Positions 1 through 10,015 of a stretch of DNA of 64,000 bases are shown one piece after another; the first letter of the stretch is position 1; every line of letters starts with the position of its first letter. The position numbers were made by a program, and so were the translations under genes. Source of the DNA: Kingdonia uniflora (taxonomy: Eukaryota; Streptophyta; Magnoliopsida; Ranunculales; Circaeasteraceae); contig JACGCM010000560.1 of assembly GCA_014058105.1 (NCBI GenBank), positions 3,038,001-3,102,000 on the forward strand. The letters run 5' to 3'. The notes under the pieces are model-generated. The model made no database searches. It had not been told where the DNA came from and was given only the letters and a program-made list of their open reading frames with translations.

Positions 1-1
1 T

Positions 2-349
2 CATTCACAGTCAAGAGGAAAATCTAAGCCGCCCGGTGCATGTTGGACTTGTGGAAAAAAGGGTCACTTCAGGCGAGATTGTAACTCTTCCTCTAAGAAA
101 GTTGATGATGAGGAGAAAGAACCAATTAACCTTACCGAGGAGGTTAGTTCTGATGAGGCTCTACTACTTTCGCGTGACGATGTTAATGAATCTTGGATAG
201 TTGATTTGGGTGCCTCATTCTATACTACTGCAAACATAGGTTTCCTAACCAATATTGTTAAAGGTGACTTCGATATGGTCTTTCTTGCAGATAATAGTGC
301 ACGTAATATTACTGGAAAGGGAAACGCTAGGGGCTGTTTGGAAGACTAA
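2..349 (+). pseudogene. Copia A: gag C-terminus and start of protease (fragment)
   Basis: This is the left-truncated reading frame of a Ty1/copia Gag-Pol polyprotein. It begins in the nucleocapsid zinc knuckle, CWTCGKKGHFRRDC (CX2CX4HX4C, codons from 41), which binds template RNA. An acidic linker follows, then the protease entry motif WIVDLGASFYTT near 196. The catalytic triplet of copia proteases is D-S-G; here it reads D-L-G, so the protease would be dead. The frame continues to ITGKGN and is then cut by a MITE at 330, ending at TAA 347-349. The matching downstream part resumes near 1037. The gag start lies left of the window. Family assignment is firm; a Tork/TNT1-like lineage is inferred from the motif wording. 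Confidence 0.85.
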
Positions 350-895
350 AAAAACTGGTGCGGCTAGGTTAGAACTTGAGCCGAAAACTATAAAGGTTAT
401 TTGGGTAGCAGTGAGACCAATAAAATTTGGTTCTCTTTTGTATAAGTCTGCACCATAAAAGTCCAAAAACCTGTTTTCTTTCCAAATGATAAATAGATTT
501 TTCTCATGAAAATTAGTTTTATAGCATTGGAAAATATGGGGTTGATGACGAAAATAAATATCACTTCTAAATTTTCCTTTAGAAGAACATTCTTTCTATA
601 ACAAAGAACCTAATCTCACTCTTTCCGATTATTGATGAGAAGCTTGCAAGATAATGATTAATGGAGTTCAGATCTTTGGCCACTTCTGAATTTTTTTTTT
701 CTCTCTCTCTCTCACACACACACATAAGCATTTATGAATTTTGTTTGGACCTTTATAAATAAGATCGAGTAGCAGCAATTTTGTATAGAAGTGTGAGTTT
801 TAGTACATAGGAAAAAGAAATGATGGTTTACTTCAATAGAGTAGGTTATGGAGATTAGAAACCAGTTAAAAATAAGATGTCATCGAAACAACCCC
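330..895. mobile_element. PIF/Harbinger (Tourist-like) MITE inserted in copia A
   Basis: This 566-bp non-coding insertion has imperfect terminal inverted repeats: GGGGCTGTTTGGA at the left end and the complement of GGGGTTGTTTCGA at the right end (11 of 13 match). It is flanked by the 3-bp direct repeat CTA at 327-329 and 896-898. Short TIRs beginning GGG and a 3-bp target duplication are typical of Tourist-like MITEs. It interrupts the copia A reading frame just after the protease motif. Inside there is a CT/CA microsatellite at about 699-723 and no coding capacity. A hAT origin is less likely because no 8-bp duplication is seen. Confidence 0.7.
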
Positions 896-1036
896 CTAAT
901 CTAAAACTAGACTATTATTTTCCAAACAGTGTGTATTTCTAAACCAGTTCAAGTTTAACCATGTTCAGAATAGGTTAGCTAAAATAGAATTAGCCTGCTC
1001 TAATTTTGAGGGTTCCCAAATAGGGTTTTAAAAAAT

Positions 1037-3312
1037 GTGCGACTTGTACCCAATTTGAGGCGTCACCTTATCTCGGTTTGCCAATTGGCGAATGATGATG
1101 GATATGTAAGCACCATGGGAAATGCTAGGGGTTGTTTGTGCCAATTTCTACTATTTGTACGACTACTCCAAGGATTGATACAATTACTTGGCACAAACCA
1201 TAAACAAAAGAACAAGGATTATGAGACTTAACGCTAAATTGTCAAAATGTTTTTGGGCAGATGTAGTTAGTATGACAACGTACTTGATTAATAGAGGGCC
1301 TTCAACGGCTTTGGAATTTGTACTTCCAGAAGAAGCATGGACCGGTAAAGAGGTAAACCTTTCACACTTATGTATTTTCAGTTGTACCTCATATGTGCTT
1401 GATAATTCAGATACAAGGACAAAGTTAGATGGAAAGTCAGCGAAGTGCATATTCATTAGATATGGTGGTGATGAGTTTGGCTACCAATTTTGGGATGCAA
1501 AGAATTGGAAAGTCATTCGGAGCCGTAATGTTACATTCAATGAGGAAGTTTTGTATAAAGACTTCAAAGTACCTGTGGAAATGAATCGAAATAAAGCAGC
1601 CAAAAGTGTCGACTTTAAATTTGAACCCTCTTGAGAGGTTGATGAAGAAGTTGTTGTTGTGTCTAATGCACCAGATAAAGATGAGGAACCTAATGATCTA
1701 GAAATTCTAATAGCACTTCGAAAGGATCCAAGAATTGTAAGAGTTTCGGCTAGGTACATTAACTCCCTACATTACTTGTTACTTACGGATAATGGCAAAC
1801 TGGAAAGTTATTAGGAGGCCTTAGATGTGGAAGCCAAAAGCAAGTGGGAGCTGGCTATGGATGATGAGATGCAGTCATTGTTAGTAAATTGAACTTGGGA
1901 TTTAGTTCGGTTATCGAAAGGGAAGAGAGCATTGAATAACAAGTGGGTATACAGACTAAAGCAAAAATCTGACGATTCAAGAAGATTCAAAGCTAGACTT
2001 ATGGTGAAGGGTTTTTAGCAGAAAGAAGACATTAATTTTGGTGAGGTCTTCGCTATTGTTGTAAAGATGTCTACTATTCGTGTTGTGATGAAAATAGTTG
2101 CAGTTGAAGATTTACATCTTGAGCAGTTTGATGTTAAAACAACATTTTTTCCCGACAACCTTGATAAAGAAATTTATATAAAGTAGCCAAAAGAGCATTT
2201 AGTTAAAGGGAAAGAAGATCTTGTGTGTAGGCTCACGAAGAGCCTATATTGTTTGAAACAAGCATCGAGATAGTGGTATTTGAAGTTCGAACAATTCATG
2301 TTTTGAAATGGTTATTCGAAGAGCAATGCGGATCACTATTGTTTTATCAAAAATACGGGGAGCTCATATATCATTTTACTTCTGTATGTAGATGATATGT
2401 TGGTAGCAAGTGCTAACATGGGTAAGATTGTCAAGCTAAAGGAACAGTTGTCCCAGGAGTTTTCTATAAAGGACTTGGGTGTTGCAAAATAAAGTCTTAG
2501 TATGCATGTTATAAGAGACAGAAACTGACAAAAATTAAAGTTATCTTAAGCCGAGTACACCAAGAAAGTACTTAAGCCGTTTAACATGAATGGTACTAAG
2601 GTTGTTAATACACCATTAGGAGGTTATTTTAAATTGTCAAAGGAGTGTTGTCCGAAGATGTAGAAGGATCGTGATAAGATGAAGAAGGTTCCTTATGAAT
2701 CAGTAGTTGGTAGCCTAATGTACGCTATGATTTATACGAGACCGGATATTGCCCTAAGTAGTAGGAGTTGTTACTAGGTAAATGAGTAATCCAGGTAAGG
2801 AGCATTAGAAAGCTGTAAAATAGATATTTAGGTATCTAAAGGGAACTCAAGATATGGCATTATGTTATGGGGGTTCTCAGATATGCTTACAGGGTTTTAT
2901 TAATTCTGATATGGTGGGTGACATTGATAGGCAAAGGAGCACTAGTGGTTTCATATTTATATTAGAAAGTGGTGTGGTTACATGGGTTTCTAGGCTACAT
3001 AAGATTGTAACTTTGTCTATGACGGAGGCAAAATTTACTGTGGCTATGGAAGTGTATAAGGATATGGTTTGGCTAAAAGGGTTGATGAAAGAGCTTGGTA
3101 GAGAACAACATTCTCCTAAGTTGTATAGTGATAGTCAAACCGTTATACACTTAGAGAAGAATTCGACTTTTTACTCTAGGACTAAGCATATTGATATTCG
3201 ATATCATTATATTCGCTTATTCCTCGAGGACGGTGTGCTGAAGCTTGTGAAGGTTTATACTGATGTGAATCCGGCCGATATGTTTATGAAGGTTGTAACT
3301 TTTAAAAGTTGA
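1037..3312 (+). pseudogene. Copia A: pol remnant (pre-integrase, integrase tail, RT, RNase H)
   Basis: After the MITE the copia frame resumes with VPNLRRHLISVCQL (pre-integrase linker). It is broken at about 1126, and restarts near 1190 in the integrase tail with LNAKLSKCFWADVVS and LINRGPSTALEF. The integrase zinc-binding part and D-D-E core, some 250 residues, are missing. Reverse transcriptase follows from about 1840 with NKWVYRLKQK, FDVKTTF and the intact YVDD box near 2389, then the region before RNase H (YTRPDIALS) and RNase H (STSGFIF, SMTEAKF, LYSDSQTV, RTKHIDIRYH), ending at TGA 3310-3312. More than ten in-frame stops lie in the RT part. The downstream neighbour is its LTR at 3423. 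The copy is inactive. Confidence 0.88.
1130..1199. repeat. Short inverted repeat (hairpin) at the copia A deletion junction
   Basis: TTTGTGCCAA at 1135-1144 is perfectly mirrored by TTGGCACAAA at 1188-1197 with a 43-nt loop. The segment does not read as copia protein and sits exactly where the integrase core has been lost. It may be a very short MITE or filler DNA from the repair that made the deletion. Confidence 0.5.
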
Positions 3313-3422
3313 CGACATGTACAAATTTTATAGGTCTTCATGATTGAAGGTCCGGGTAGTGCGGGCAATTCATTTGGTGATCTAGAGATGGGTTATGGTA
3401 GATTCGATTTCAAGTGGGAGAT

Positions 3423-3780
3423 TGTTAAGTGTGAACTCGAATTGTAAAAGTCGCTCGAACGAGAATAGATGTCATTCAAACGAGATGGTTGTTTTTGTGC
3501 TGGAAACTTGGACCGTCAAAGTCGTTCGAACGACATGCTAGTTTCTAGGGCTAGAAACCTTGTTCCATCAAAGTCATTTGAACGAGCTTAGAGTCGTTCA
3601 AACAAAAACTGTGTAGGCTAGTTTTAGAAGTTCGTTTGGGATGTTGAGTTTGCCTCAAGATCTATTCTATTTATAGCTACCTCAATTCTTAACATGTGTG
3701 TGCATAGTCAGATAGACACTTTTATTCAACGTATTAATTAGCCACAGTTAGAACAATATATTAGAAATTTACTTTGACTG
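3423..3780 (+). repeat. Copia A 3' LTR (right edge approximate)
   Basis: A purine tract, AAGTGGGAG at 3412-3420, immediately precedes TGTTAAGTGTGAAC at 3423, the standard copia arrangement of polypurine tract followed by an LTR starting TG. The LTR holds several copies of a palindromic motif centred on TTCGAA (for example GTCGTTCGAACGAC near 3521) and a possible TATA sequence, TATTTATAGC, near 3667. I could not fix the right end because no second copy of this LTR is in the window. Confidence 0.6.
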
Positions 3781-5290
3781 AGACCTCACTTGGGTGGTAA
3801 CTTTAAAAATATTGAGATTTTACTAGTAAACATTCTATGGAAATATAAATATGAGTATGTGAAGAGTAAAGAAAAAAATCATATTTCATCAAATAAACTG
3901 TGCACTACGAACGTAAAGATCTCATGGATAGGAATTTAATTGAATTAATGATGTCAAGTTCACTAATATAGAATCCCTATCTCTTTTCTCCCCTAAATTA
4001 ACTGTGCTAAATTCAAGATCAGACAGGTCTTGGAGAGGTTATAATACAGGCAAGGGTAGGCACATAATGGAGTAGGTGTTTTGCTAGCATTCTGATACAA
4101 AATATACACTTACTCCCCCTCTTTCCCTTAATTTAGTACATATAGAATAAATTGTTACTTTTTCTATCTTTCCCTTTATTGAGTATATATAGAATAGATT
4201 GTTTCTTCTTTTATCTCACAATTTTGTTTTAATATTCTAGATAGAATCTTTTAAATGTACTATCAAAGTATTGGGAATACTCTCCTCTTATATTTATCTT
4301 CACCACTAAAACTACGTGGCTTTACTTTTTAATTTTTTTTGCTGAAAAGTCTTAGAACAAATGGGTCAAAAATAGTTGGGTATAAAACGAATGGCATATT
4401 TGAAAGCAAAAATGGTTGCAAACGGATAAAAAGTTTGGGTAAGCATAACGAAGGCCAAAAAAGGTGAAATAATAAAAGACCTATTATCATATCTGCGGTC
4501 TCACACAGTCTCTTTTTTATCTCGAATCAAGTATAAGAAATGCTCTATTAGAATAACTTGAATTTGATGTTACCAACGATAATTGAGTAATTTAAACACA
4601 ATGAGATCATAATATAATATAAGATTTGCTAAAAGGAATTAATGTCATAACACCTAATGGTTATAAAAATGCCAGATCCTTTCATTGCATTAGGTACGAA
4701 GTATCTACAATTATCCTCATGTGGTTCAAATTACGATGAACTTTTAGTTTAATCAAGGGGGTCACTGATTATTATGAATTTTGATTTTACCAAATAATTA
4801 TTCTATGAATTAATATAACACAAAAACACTATTCTAATCTAGCAAGAATATTTGATATTCAAAAGGTCCTAAAATGCAAAATGCTAGAAAAACTAAAGTT
4901 ATACCCTATTTCCTAAAAAGATGAAGAAAATCACAGAACATAATTGAGGGTAAGAAACGTACCAAATCAATGAAGCATACACCGATCGCTCGTCTCAGTT
5001 TAGATTCATTACCTATTAAATCAACATTGTACCTTATCTGTGGTGACAAATCATCCTTTCATACCAAATAGATCTAATAGCTACCAGTGTAGCATTGCAT
5101 GTTAACTAAGATGTCAACTTATCCTTACACACCCAAATAACTCTGATAGACTCTTAATATTGTACTTTTTAAGTGAGCATTAGAGATTTCTTGATCATCT
5201 TCTTCTTTTTCTTGCTAGGGAGCCAATCAACCTATCTAGTATATGAAACAAATCTATAATATAAAGCATGATGTCCCCTTCTCCACAAGC
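3781..5290. other. Intergenic AT-rich DNA, no gene seen
   Basis: No convincing reading frame, TIR pair or LTR was found. Two related stretches of about 28 bp around TTTCCCTT and ATATAGAATA occur near 4122 and 4171, a short imperfect direct duplication. The stretch is probably old transposon debris. Confidence 0.5.
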
Positions 5291-7030
5291 ATAATAATAA
5301 ATTACTTTTGAAAAATGTGGCTTACTAGCACGAGTGCGAGTATTTGACAATACATTAGGTTTGGGAAATACTGTGGCTTTAACAAATTTTGTGACTTGAG
5401 GGGCTTTTAAGTTAAAAGCAAATTTTTCATATTCAGGTCCCTTTTGTCACTTTCAGATTTGCCCAAACTTAGCATTTTATAAATAATCTTCACTTCATGG
5501 CAAAACATTTAAAGTTTCTCCTGAGATCAAACTAGATCAAGCCTAGACTTGTTAAGTTTATCATGAGTTGACTTAACTTTTTCCTTGGCATCATGAACTT
5601 CCTTCTCTAGCATCTCAAGTTTTCCAAGAAGATCTAGTTTCTCACTTTTAAGCTTTTCAATTGAAGGGTTGTATCCTTAACTTTTTCTTTAAGTTCCAGT
5701 ATGAGTGTGTCCTGATCTTTCAAGGTCTTGTTAATTTTTTCAAGTTTAACACACTTCAAAAAAAGTCTAATTATACAACTTTTCAAGATAAGAGTCCTCA
5801 AACTCACAACTTTTACTATCACTCTAACTTTCAGCAGTATTTTCTAGCTAAAATGGGTAAGAATAATCACTACTAGAGTTTATTTTAGCATGATATGCAC
5901 AATAGTTGCCATTTTCATTTTCTTGGGAATGATCATTATTAGTATCAAATTCATCATTATTATCATCCCAAGTAATAATAATATTCATGGCCTTATTATT
6001 ACTACTAGATTTGTTATTGGGGTAATTATGGGTATAGTGACCAAACTTATGATACTTGTAGCATTCAACTTAACTTAGGTTTGTGTCAGGGTTGCTGTGT
6101 TGGTTATTTGATTTAACTTGATCACAAGTTTGGGACTTATAATTCACTAAGTACCCTTGTTTTTTAAATTGATGTTTTTTACAAGGTTTTTCAGTTAGTT
6201 GCTTATAGAGATAATTTGTGAATCTATATCAGACCAATCATCATCATCTAAAACACATGAGTTGTCAGCTTCTTTGATATCCTTAGAAGACGAAGAGGTA
6301 GAGGAAGACTTAAAAGCACCACTCATATTATTTTGAGGGCTTTTCATATGCATCTCGAGTTCAAATGTTTGTAACTTTCCAGCAAGTGTGTCTGGTTACA
6401 TTTTTTTAAGATCTTGAGCTTTATCTATAATATCACGTCTGGATCTAAAGATTTTGGGAAGAGCCTCAATAATTTTCAAATAATTTGAATATCTGAGTAA
6501 GCTGCACCAAATGCGGCACTAGTGTTGACAATGTAACTTAGTCTTGCATAAAAATCATTCTCATCTATCTGAATATTCTCGAATTGGGAGGTGAATATTT
6601 ACAATTACTTTCTTTGACTGTATCATCGCCTTCAGGAGTTCGAACTAATATGTCTCAAGATTCTTTCGAAGTGGACAAGATGATATGTGTCAAAACTTAC
6701 TAGGGCCCACAGCCATAAAAATAACATTTCGATCCTTATTATTATAACTAGCAGTTTCCTTTTCATCCTTAAACAATTAATTCCTAGGCTTAAGGACCTC
6801 TTCAACTTCATTACCCATTCCTTTCATCATGGTAGGGTACGTCCAACCATCCTCAAACGCAATCCAGGCATCTTCTCCAAGTGATTGAAAGAATGCAACC
6901 ATTCAGACTTTCCAATAAGGATAGTCTTTGCTATCGAAGATGAGCAAACCATTTATGTGACCTCTAAATCTTTCAAAATCTATTAATCTCAAATACATAA
7001 GTTAAGATCCATACTGAGGTTGTTAAGCCT
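5291..7030 (-). pseudogene. Copia B: decayed gag region (minus strand)
   Basis: Read on the minus strand downstream of the LTR at 7063, this is a broken Ty1/copia gag. A degenerate zinc knuckle, CYKYHKFGHYTHNY, lies near 6010-6060; the second and fourth metal-binding cysteines have become Y. It is followed by an acidic stretch, TWDDNNDEFDTNNDHSQEN, and then by a Lys/Glu/Leu-rich coiled-coil segment (about 5560-5700). This order is typical of plant copia elements whose gag carries a long coiled-coil after the knuckle. Many stops and shifts are present. No protease, integrase or RT of this element remains, so only its 5' end survives. The strand is supported by the primer-binding site at 7043. 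Confidence 0.65.
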
Positions 7031-7042
7031 TCGAGTGTGATC

Positions 7043-7054
7043 GCTTTGATGCCA
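7043..7054 (-). promoter_or_regulatory. Copia B primer-binding site
   Basis: On the minus strand the bases read TGGCATCAAAGC, ten of twelve matching TGGTATCAGAGC, the plant copia site complementary to the 3' end of initiator tRNA-Met. It lies 8 nt inside the LTR edge at 7063 and fixes the element's orientation. Confidence 0.65.
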
Positions 7055-7062
7055 ATTGATAT

Positions 7063-7990
7063 TGTTGAGTCCTTGAGATAAATCGATTTCTATAAAATTA
7101 GGTCAAATAACTCAGGTTCGATAATCCTTGAAGCTAATTGTCTAATTTGAACCTAGCTCAAGCTGATATGATAGCCTAGTGATAGCAATAAGCAATTAAA
7201 AGCATACGGACAAATAATTTTAACCCTGTGGGAAACCTTTCTCAGGAGAAAAACCCACATGTTACTACCGAATCGCCTGACAGCTAAAAATCCACTATTG
7301 AAAAGAAATAGCAAGAATTCAATCATTTACAGACTCGATAAACACATCTCGTGGTTACCTCTCTTCTAATTGTGCTTCTTGCAATCGATTCCTCATTCTT
7401 ACAATGACCTTTGTTCACACAAAACCTCACTTCAGATCACCCACCAAAGCTTCAAAGCTTAAATTCCTCAAATTGTAAAATTGGAATTAGGCTTTCAAAA
7501 TTTTAGATCGATTCGACTTGAGGGTTTATTCTCATTAAATCTCTCATCGAATTCCCCCTTTCTCTCAAAATATCTCAAGCAGGTGAAGTTCAAAATAAAA
7601 AAGAAACCTTTTATTAGTAAATTGAAAATCCCGTGCCCTGTTCAAACAGAGTAAAAATCTATTTGAATAGAGAGGCTTATGACTGTTCTGTTCGAACAAA
7701 ACAAAAGTTTATTCTAACAAGACCAAGTTTATTTGAATAAAGTAGAAGTTTATTCGAATGGAGATGGTTCTGCCAGGTCTATTCGAGCAGAACAAAAATA
7801 TGTTTGAATAGAAACCTATTTTCTTTAAAAAATACACTTTTTTTGTTTATTTTGTAAAATAATGACGTGCTAGAGTCTTTGAGTGAAGAGGTACAAAACC
7901 AGCGTACTTGTTCAGAGTCAATCCAGCTATAGTCATTCCACGTATACTCTCTGACGATGAATAACCACGAGATTGTGCTAAAACTTAACA
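7063..7990 (-). repeat. Copia B 5' LTR (minus strand)
   Basis: On the minus strand the LTR would start TGTTAAGTTTTAGC (7990) and end ACTCAACA (7063), both usual copia LTR ends, next to a primer-binding site. It contains an array of about seven palindrome-like motifs around TATTCGAATA or TGTTCGAACA between 7640 and 7812. The left edge is well supported; the edge at 7990 is inferred from the TGTTA start only, because no partner LTR is present. Confidence 0.5.
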
Positions 7991-8105
7991 CGAAATGAAA
8001 CCTATATCAAATATAGATGTTTCCCAATTAACTCAGCTGATGTATTAGTGTGTGTGTCATACCATTGTGTGAAGGCGAGTATCATGTCATAGTTATGATC
8101 TCTAA

Positions 8106-8538
8106 GAGCATGGGCAGCAGGATAGTTATCGCTAATATAACGGTCCAAACTTGTTTAAAAACCCATTTTTCAGGCTAGCTATCGCTCAAATCTTGGTTAT
8201 TTTGAGAAAATCAGTGGCTATCTGTGGTGACCCAATTTATGTCAGAGTGCCACTAGGCAGCCAAAAGAAATTATTAAAAAAATAAAATTTACTATTAAAA
8301 AATTGTGTTTTTTTTTTAATATTTAACTGTGCCAACAGTGTATTTTTTTTATTAAAAAAAATAATTTAAAAATGTTGGCGCCAATTCAATTGGCGCACAA
8401 ATTTTTTTATATTAAAAAAAAAACTAAAATCAATCCCCACCCTGAAAAAGACATTTTTTTACCTCTAGCTAGATCATATTTTTTTCTGATTTTTTGCCTA
8501 CGTGGCTCGCTAACTTACCCATCTTGCTGCCCATGCTC
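8106..8538. mobile_element. PIF/Harbinger (Tourist-like) MITE
   Basis: This 433-bp element has 18-bp terminal inverted repeats: GAGCATGGGCAGCAGGAT at 8106-8123, and at 8521-8538 the complement of the same sequence with one mismatch. It is flanked by TAA at 8103-8105 and 8539-8541, the TSD expected of Tourist/Harbinger elements. The interior is AT-rich with runs of A and T and contains a near-perfect palindrome, GCGCCAATT-C-AATTGGCGC (8378-8396). It has no coding capacity. The GAGCAT start is shared with the elements at 54830 and 55250. Confidence 0.85.
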
Positions 8539-9240
8539 TAACATAACAACTCCATTACTAGAACCTGGATTGCCCATGAAGAGCCATTAGTTATTAATTT
8601 AAGTCTACCACTGGGCGGATGGTACTACTTAACATTAATTTCACGCTTCGTACATAATTGGATCCTAGGAATTTGCGTAACATCTAAAGAAAGTGTGTTG
8701 ATGAAAGAAACACCCTTATTGACTTTAAACTAAAAAGGATAATAAGTTTCCTATCAAGTTCTCCACCTTAATGTTAACAAGTGTTGCTGCACGCACGCTC
8801 TTTTCTGGCGCATTTCCAATTATAAATTTGAGAATATAATCTCTCTGTATTTAATTTTTGATTTTCTACCAGTGTTAATCCCAATTAGCATACAAAAGTA
8901 CCGAAGTCAGTTAGATCTCTTTAGTCGTTCCTCAACATTACCATCACCACCGCCTTTGTACACCAAGGTCAGCTAGCTTCATGTTTATTTTTGCAAAAGT
9001 TAGGATTGAAGTATTAATTTCATTCGAATAAAATGTCCCGGATGTCTTTCATAGGCAACAACTTACCACGGCAATGCACACCATGCTCATCTATCTATTT
9101 CTTAACTGAAAAATGCAATGAATTACCTATAGAATCATTTCAAAATGGACATTACAATCCCCAAAATTAAGTTTCTCAAGGGATTCTCAGTGTCTCACAT
9201 TTTAACTTCATAGGCTTACCTACATGAATACAAGCATTTT
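8539..9240. other. Intergenic DNA, no gene seen
   Basis: No supported gene, repeat or transposon end was recognised here. It separates the MITE from the LINE fragment. Confidence 0.5.
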
Positions 9241-9754
9241 TCGGCCGCTAAATTTACCCGACTATGAAAGTCCCCAGAATGGGAATGGTAAGGACACTTT
9301 TTTTTGGCTTGACCCTTAACATCCTAATGGGGTCCCTTTTAATCAGTATCTGGAAAATTTTAGGTTTGATCCTTTGCTGAAACTTGATGCTAAAGTTAAC
9401 AATTTCATAATTGATCAACAATGGAGCATACCTGAGAATTCAGTGAACCTGCTTGCAGATATTTGGGAGGAGGATAAAATAGACTATTATGAATGGTCTA
9501 CTTCTACTAATGGAAAGTTTAGTGTTAAGAGTACTCATAACATGATTAGGAATAAGAAACCATTTACCTCACGGAATCATATTGTCTGGGTTACAGGTAA
9601 AATTCCTAAGTACAGTTTTACCACTTTGTTGACAGTCGACAGAGCTCCCAGAACTCAAAGTAGGCTTCAAAATTGGGGAAATTAACTCAAAATGTTTGCT
9701 TTGTTGGAACCATGAGAAAGATGTCTCTTTTGCATATGCCTTTACTGTAAATTT
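9241..9754 (+). pseudogene. LINE ORF2 fragment, left half (zinc-binding domain of RT)
   Basis: The translation from about 9260 resembles the C-terminal, RNase-H-less end of plant non-LTR retrotransposon ORF2 (zf-RVT domain). It has an opening GNGKDTFFWLDP, then a W-rich stretch, a KIPKYSFTTLLTVDRAPRTQ segment matching the usual PK-x-S-F-x-x-W-L core, and a degenerate cysteine cluster near 9697-9745. The frame is open from 9374 to 9685. It is cut at 9754 by insertion of copia C; the right half continues at 14328. Confidence 0.7.
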
Positions 9755-9984
9755 TGTTGGAAAACTAAACCAAATTTCTAGAAGTCAAAGAGTCTTAGTG
9801 AAAGTTTAATTGTGTCTAGGATAATGAAAGTCTATTTAAAAAGTGTGATATAGTTAATGAGGTTTCTATATAAGCCATTGATGTTTTTGTGTTTTGAATC
9901 AAGAATAAAACTAAGTAACAAAGAACAGAGTTGGTGTGCTGAAATTCTTCTTCCAAAGTGATCAACTAAGTTACTTTTATAACA
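9755..9984 (+). repeat. Copia C 5' LTR
   Basis: The 230-bp LTR begins TGTTGGAAAAC and ends TTTTATAACA. It is nearly identical to the 3' LTR but lacks about 27 bp present there between GAGGTTTCTA and the TATA-like CTATATAAG. The TATA-like sequence itself (about 9869-9877) is retained. Confidence 0.93.
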
Positions 9985-9985
9985 G

Positions 9986-9997
9986 TGGTATCAGAGC
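9986..9997 (+). promoter_or_regulatory. Copia C primer-binding site
   Basis: TGGTATCAGAGC, exactly the plant copia site complementary to initiator tRNA-Met, starts 2 nt after the 5' LTR end. Confidence 0.95.
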
Positions 9998-10015
9998 TGA
10001 AACGATCTTGTGTAG

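Noticed and set aside
4108..4270. Possible Stowaway MITE (CTCCCCCTCTTTCCCTTAATT-like left end)
   Set aside because: No matching inverted end or TA duplication was found to the right; only a short direct duplication is present.
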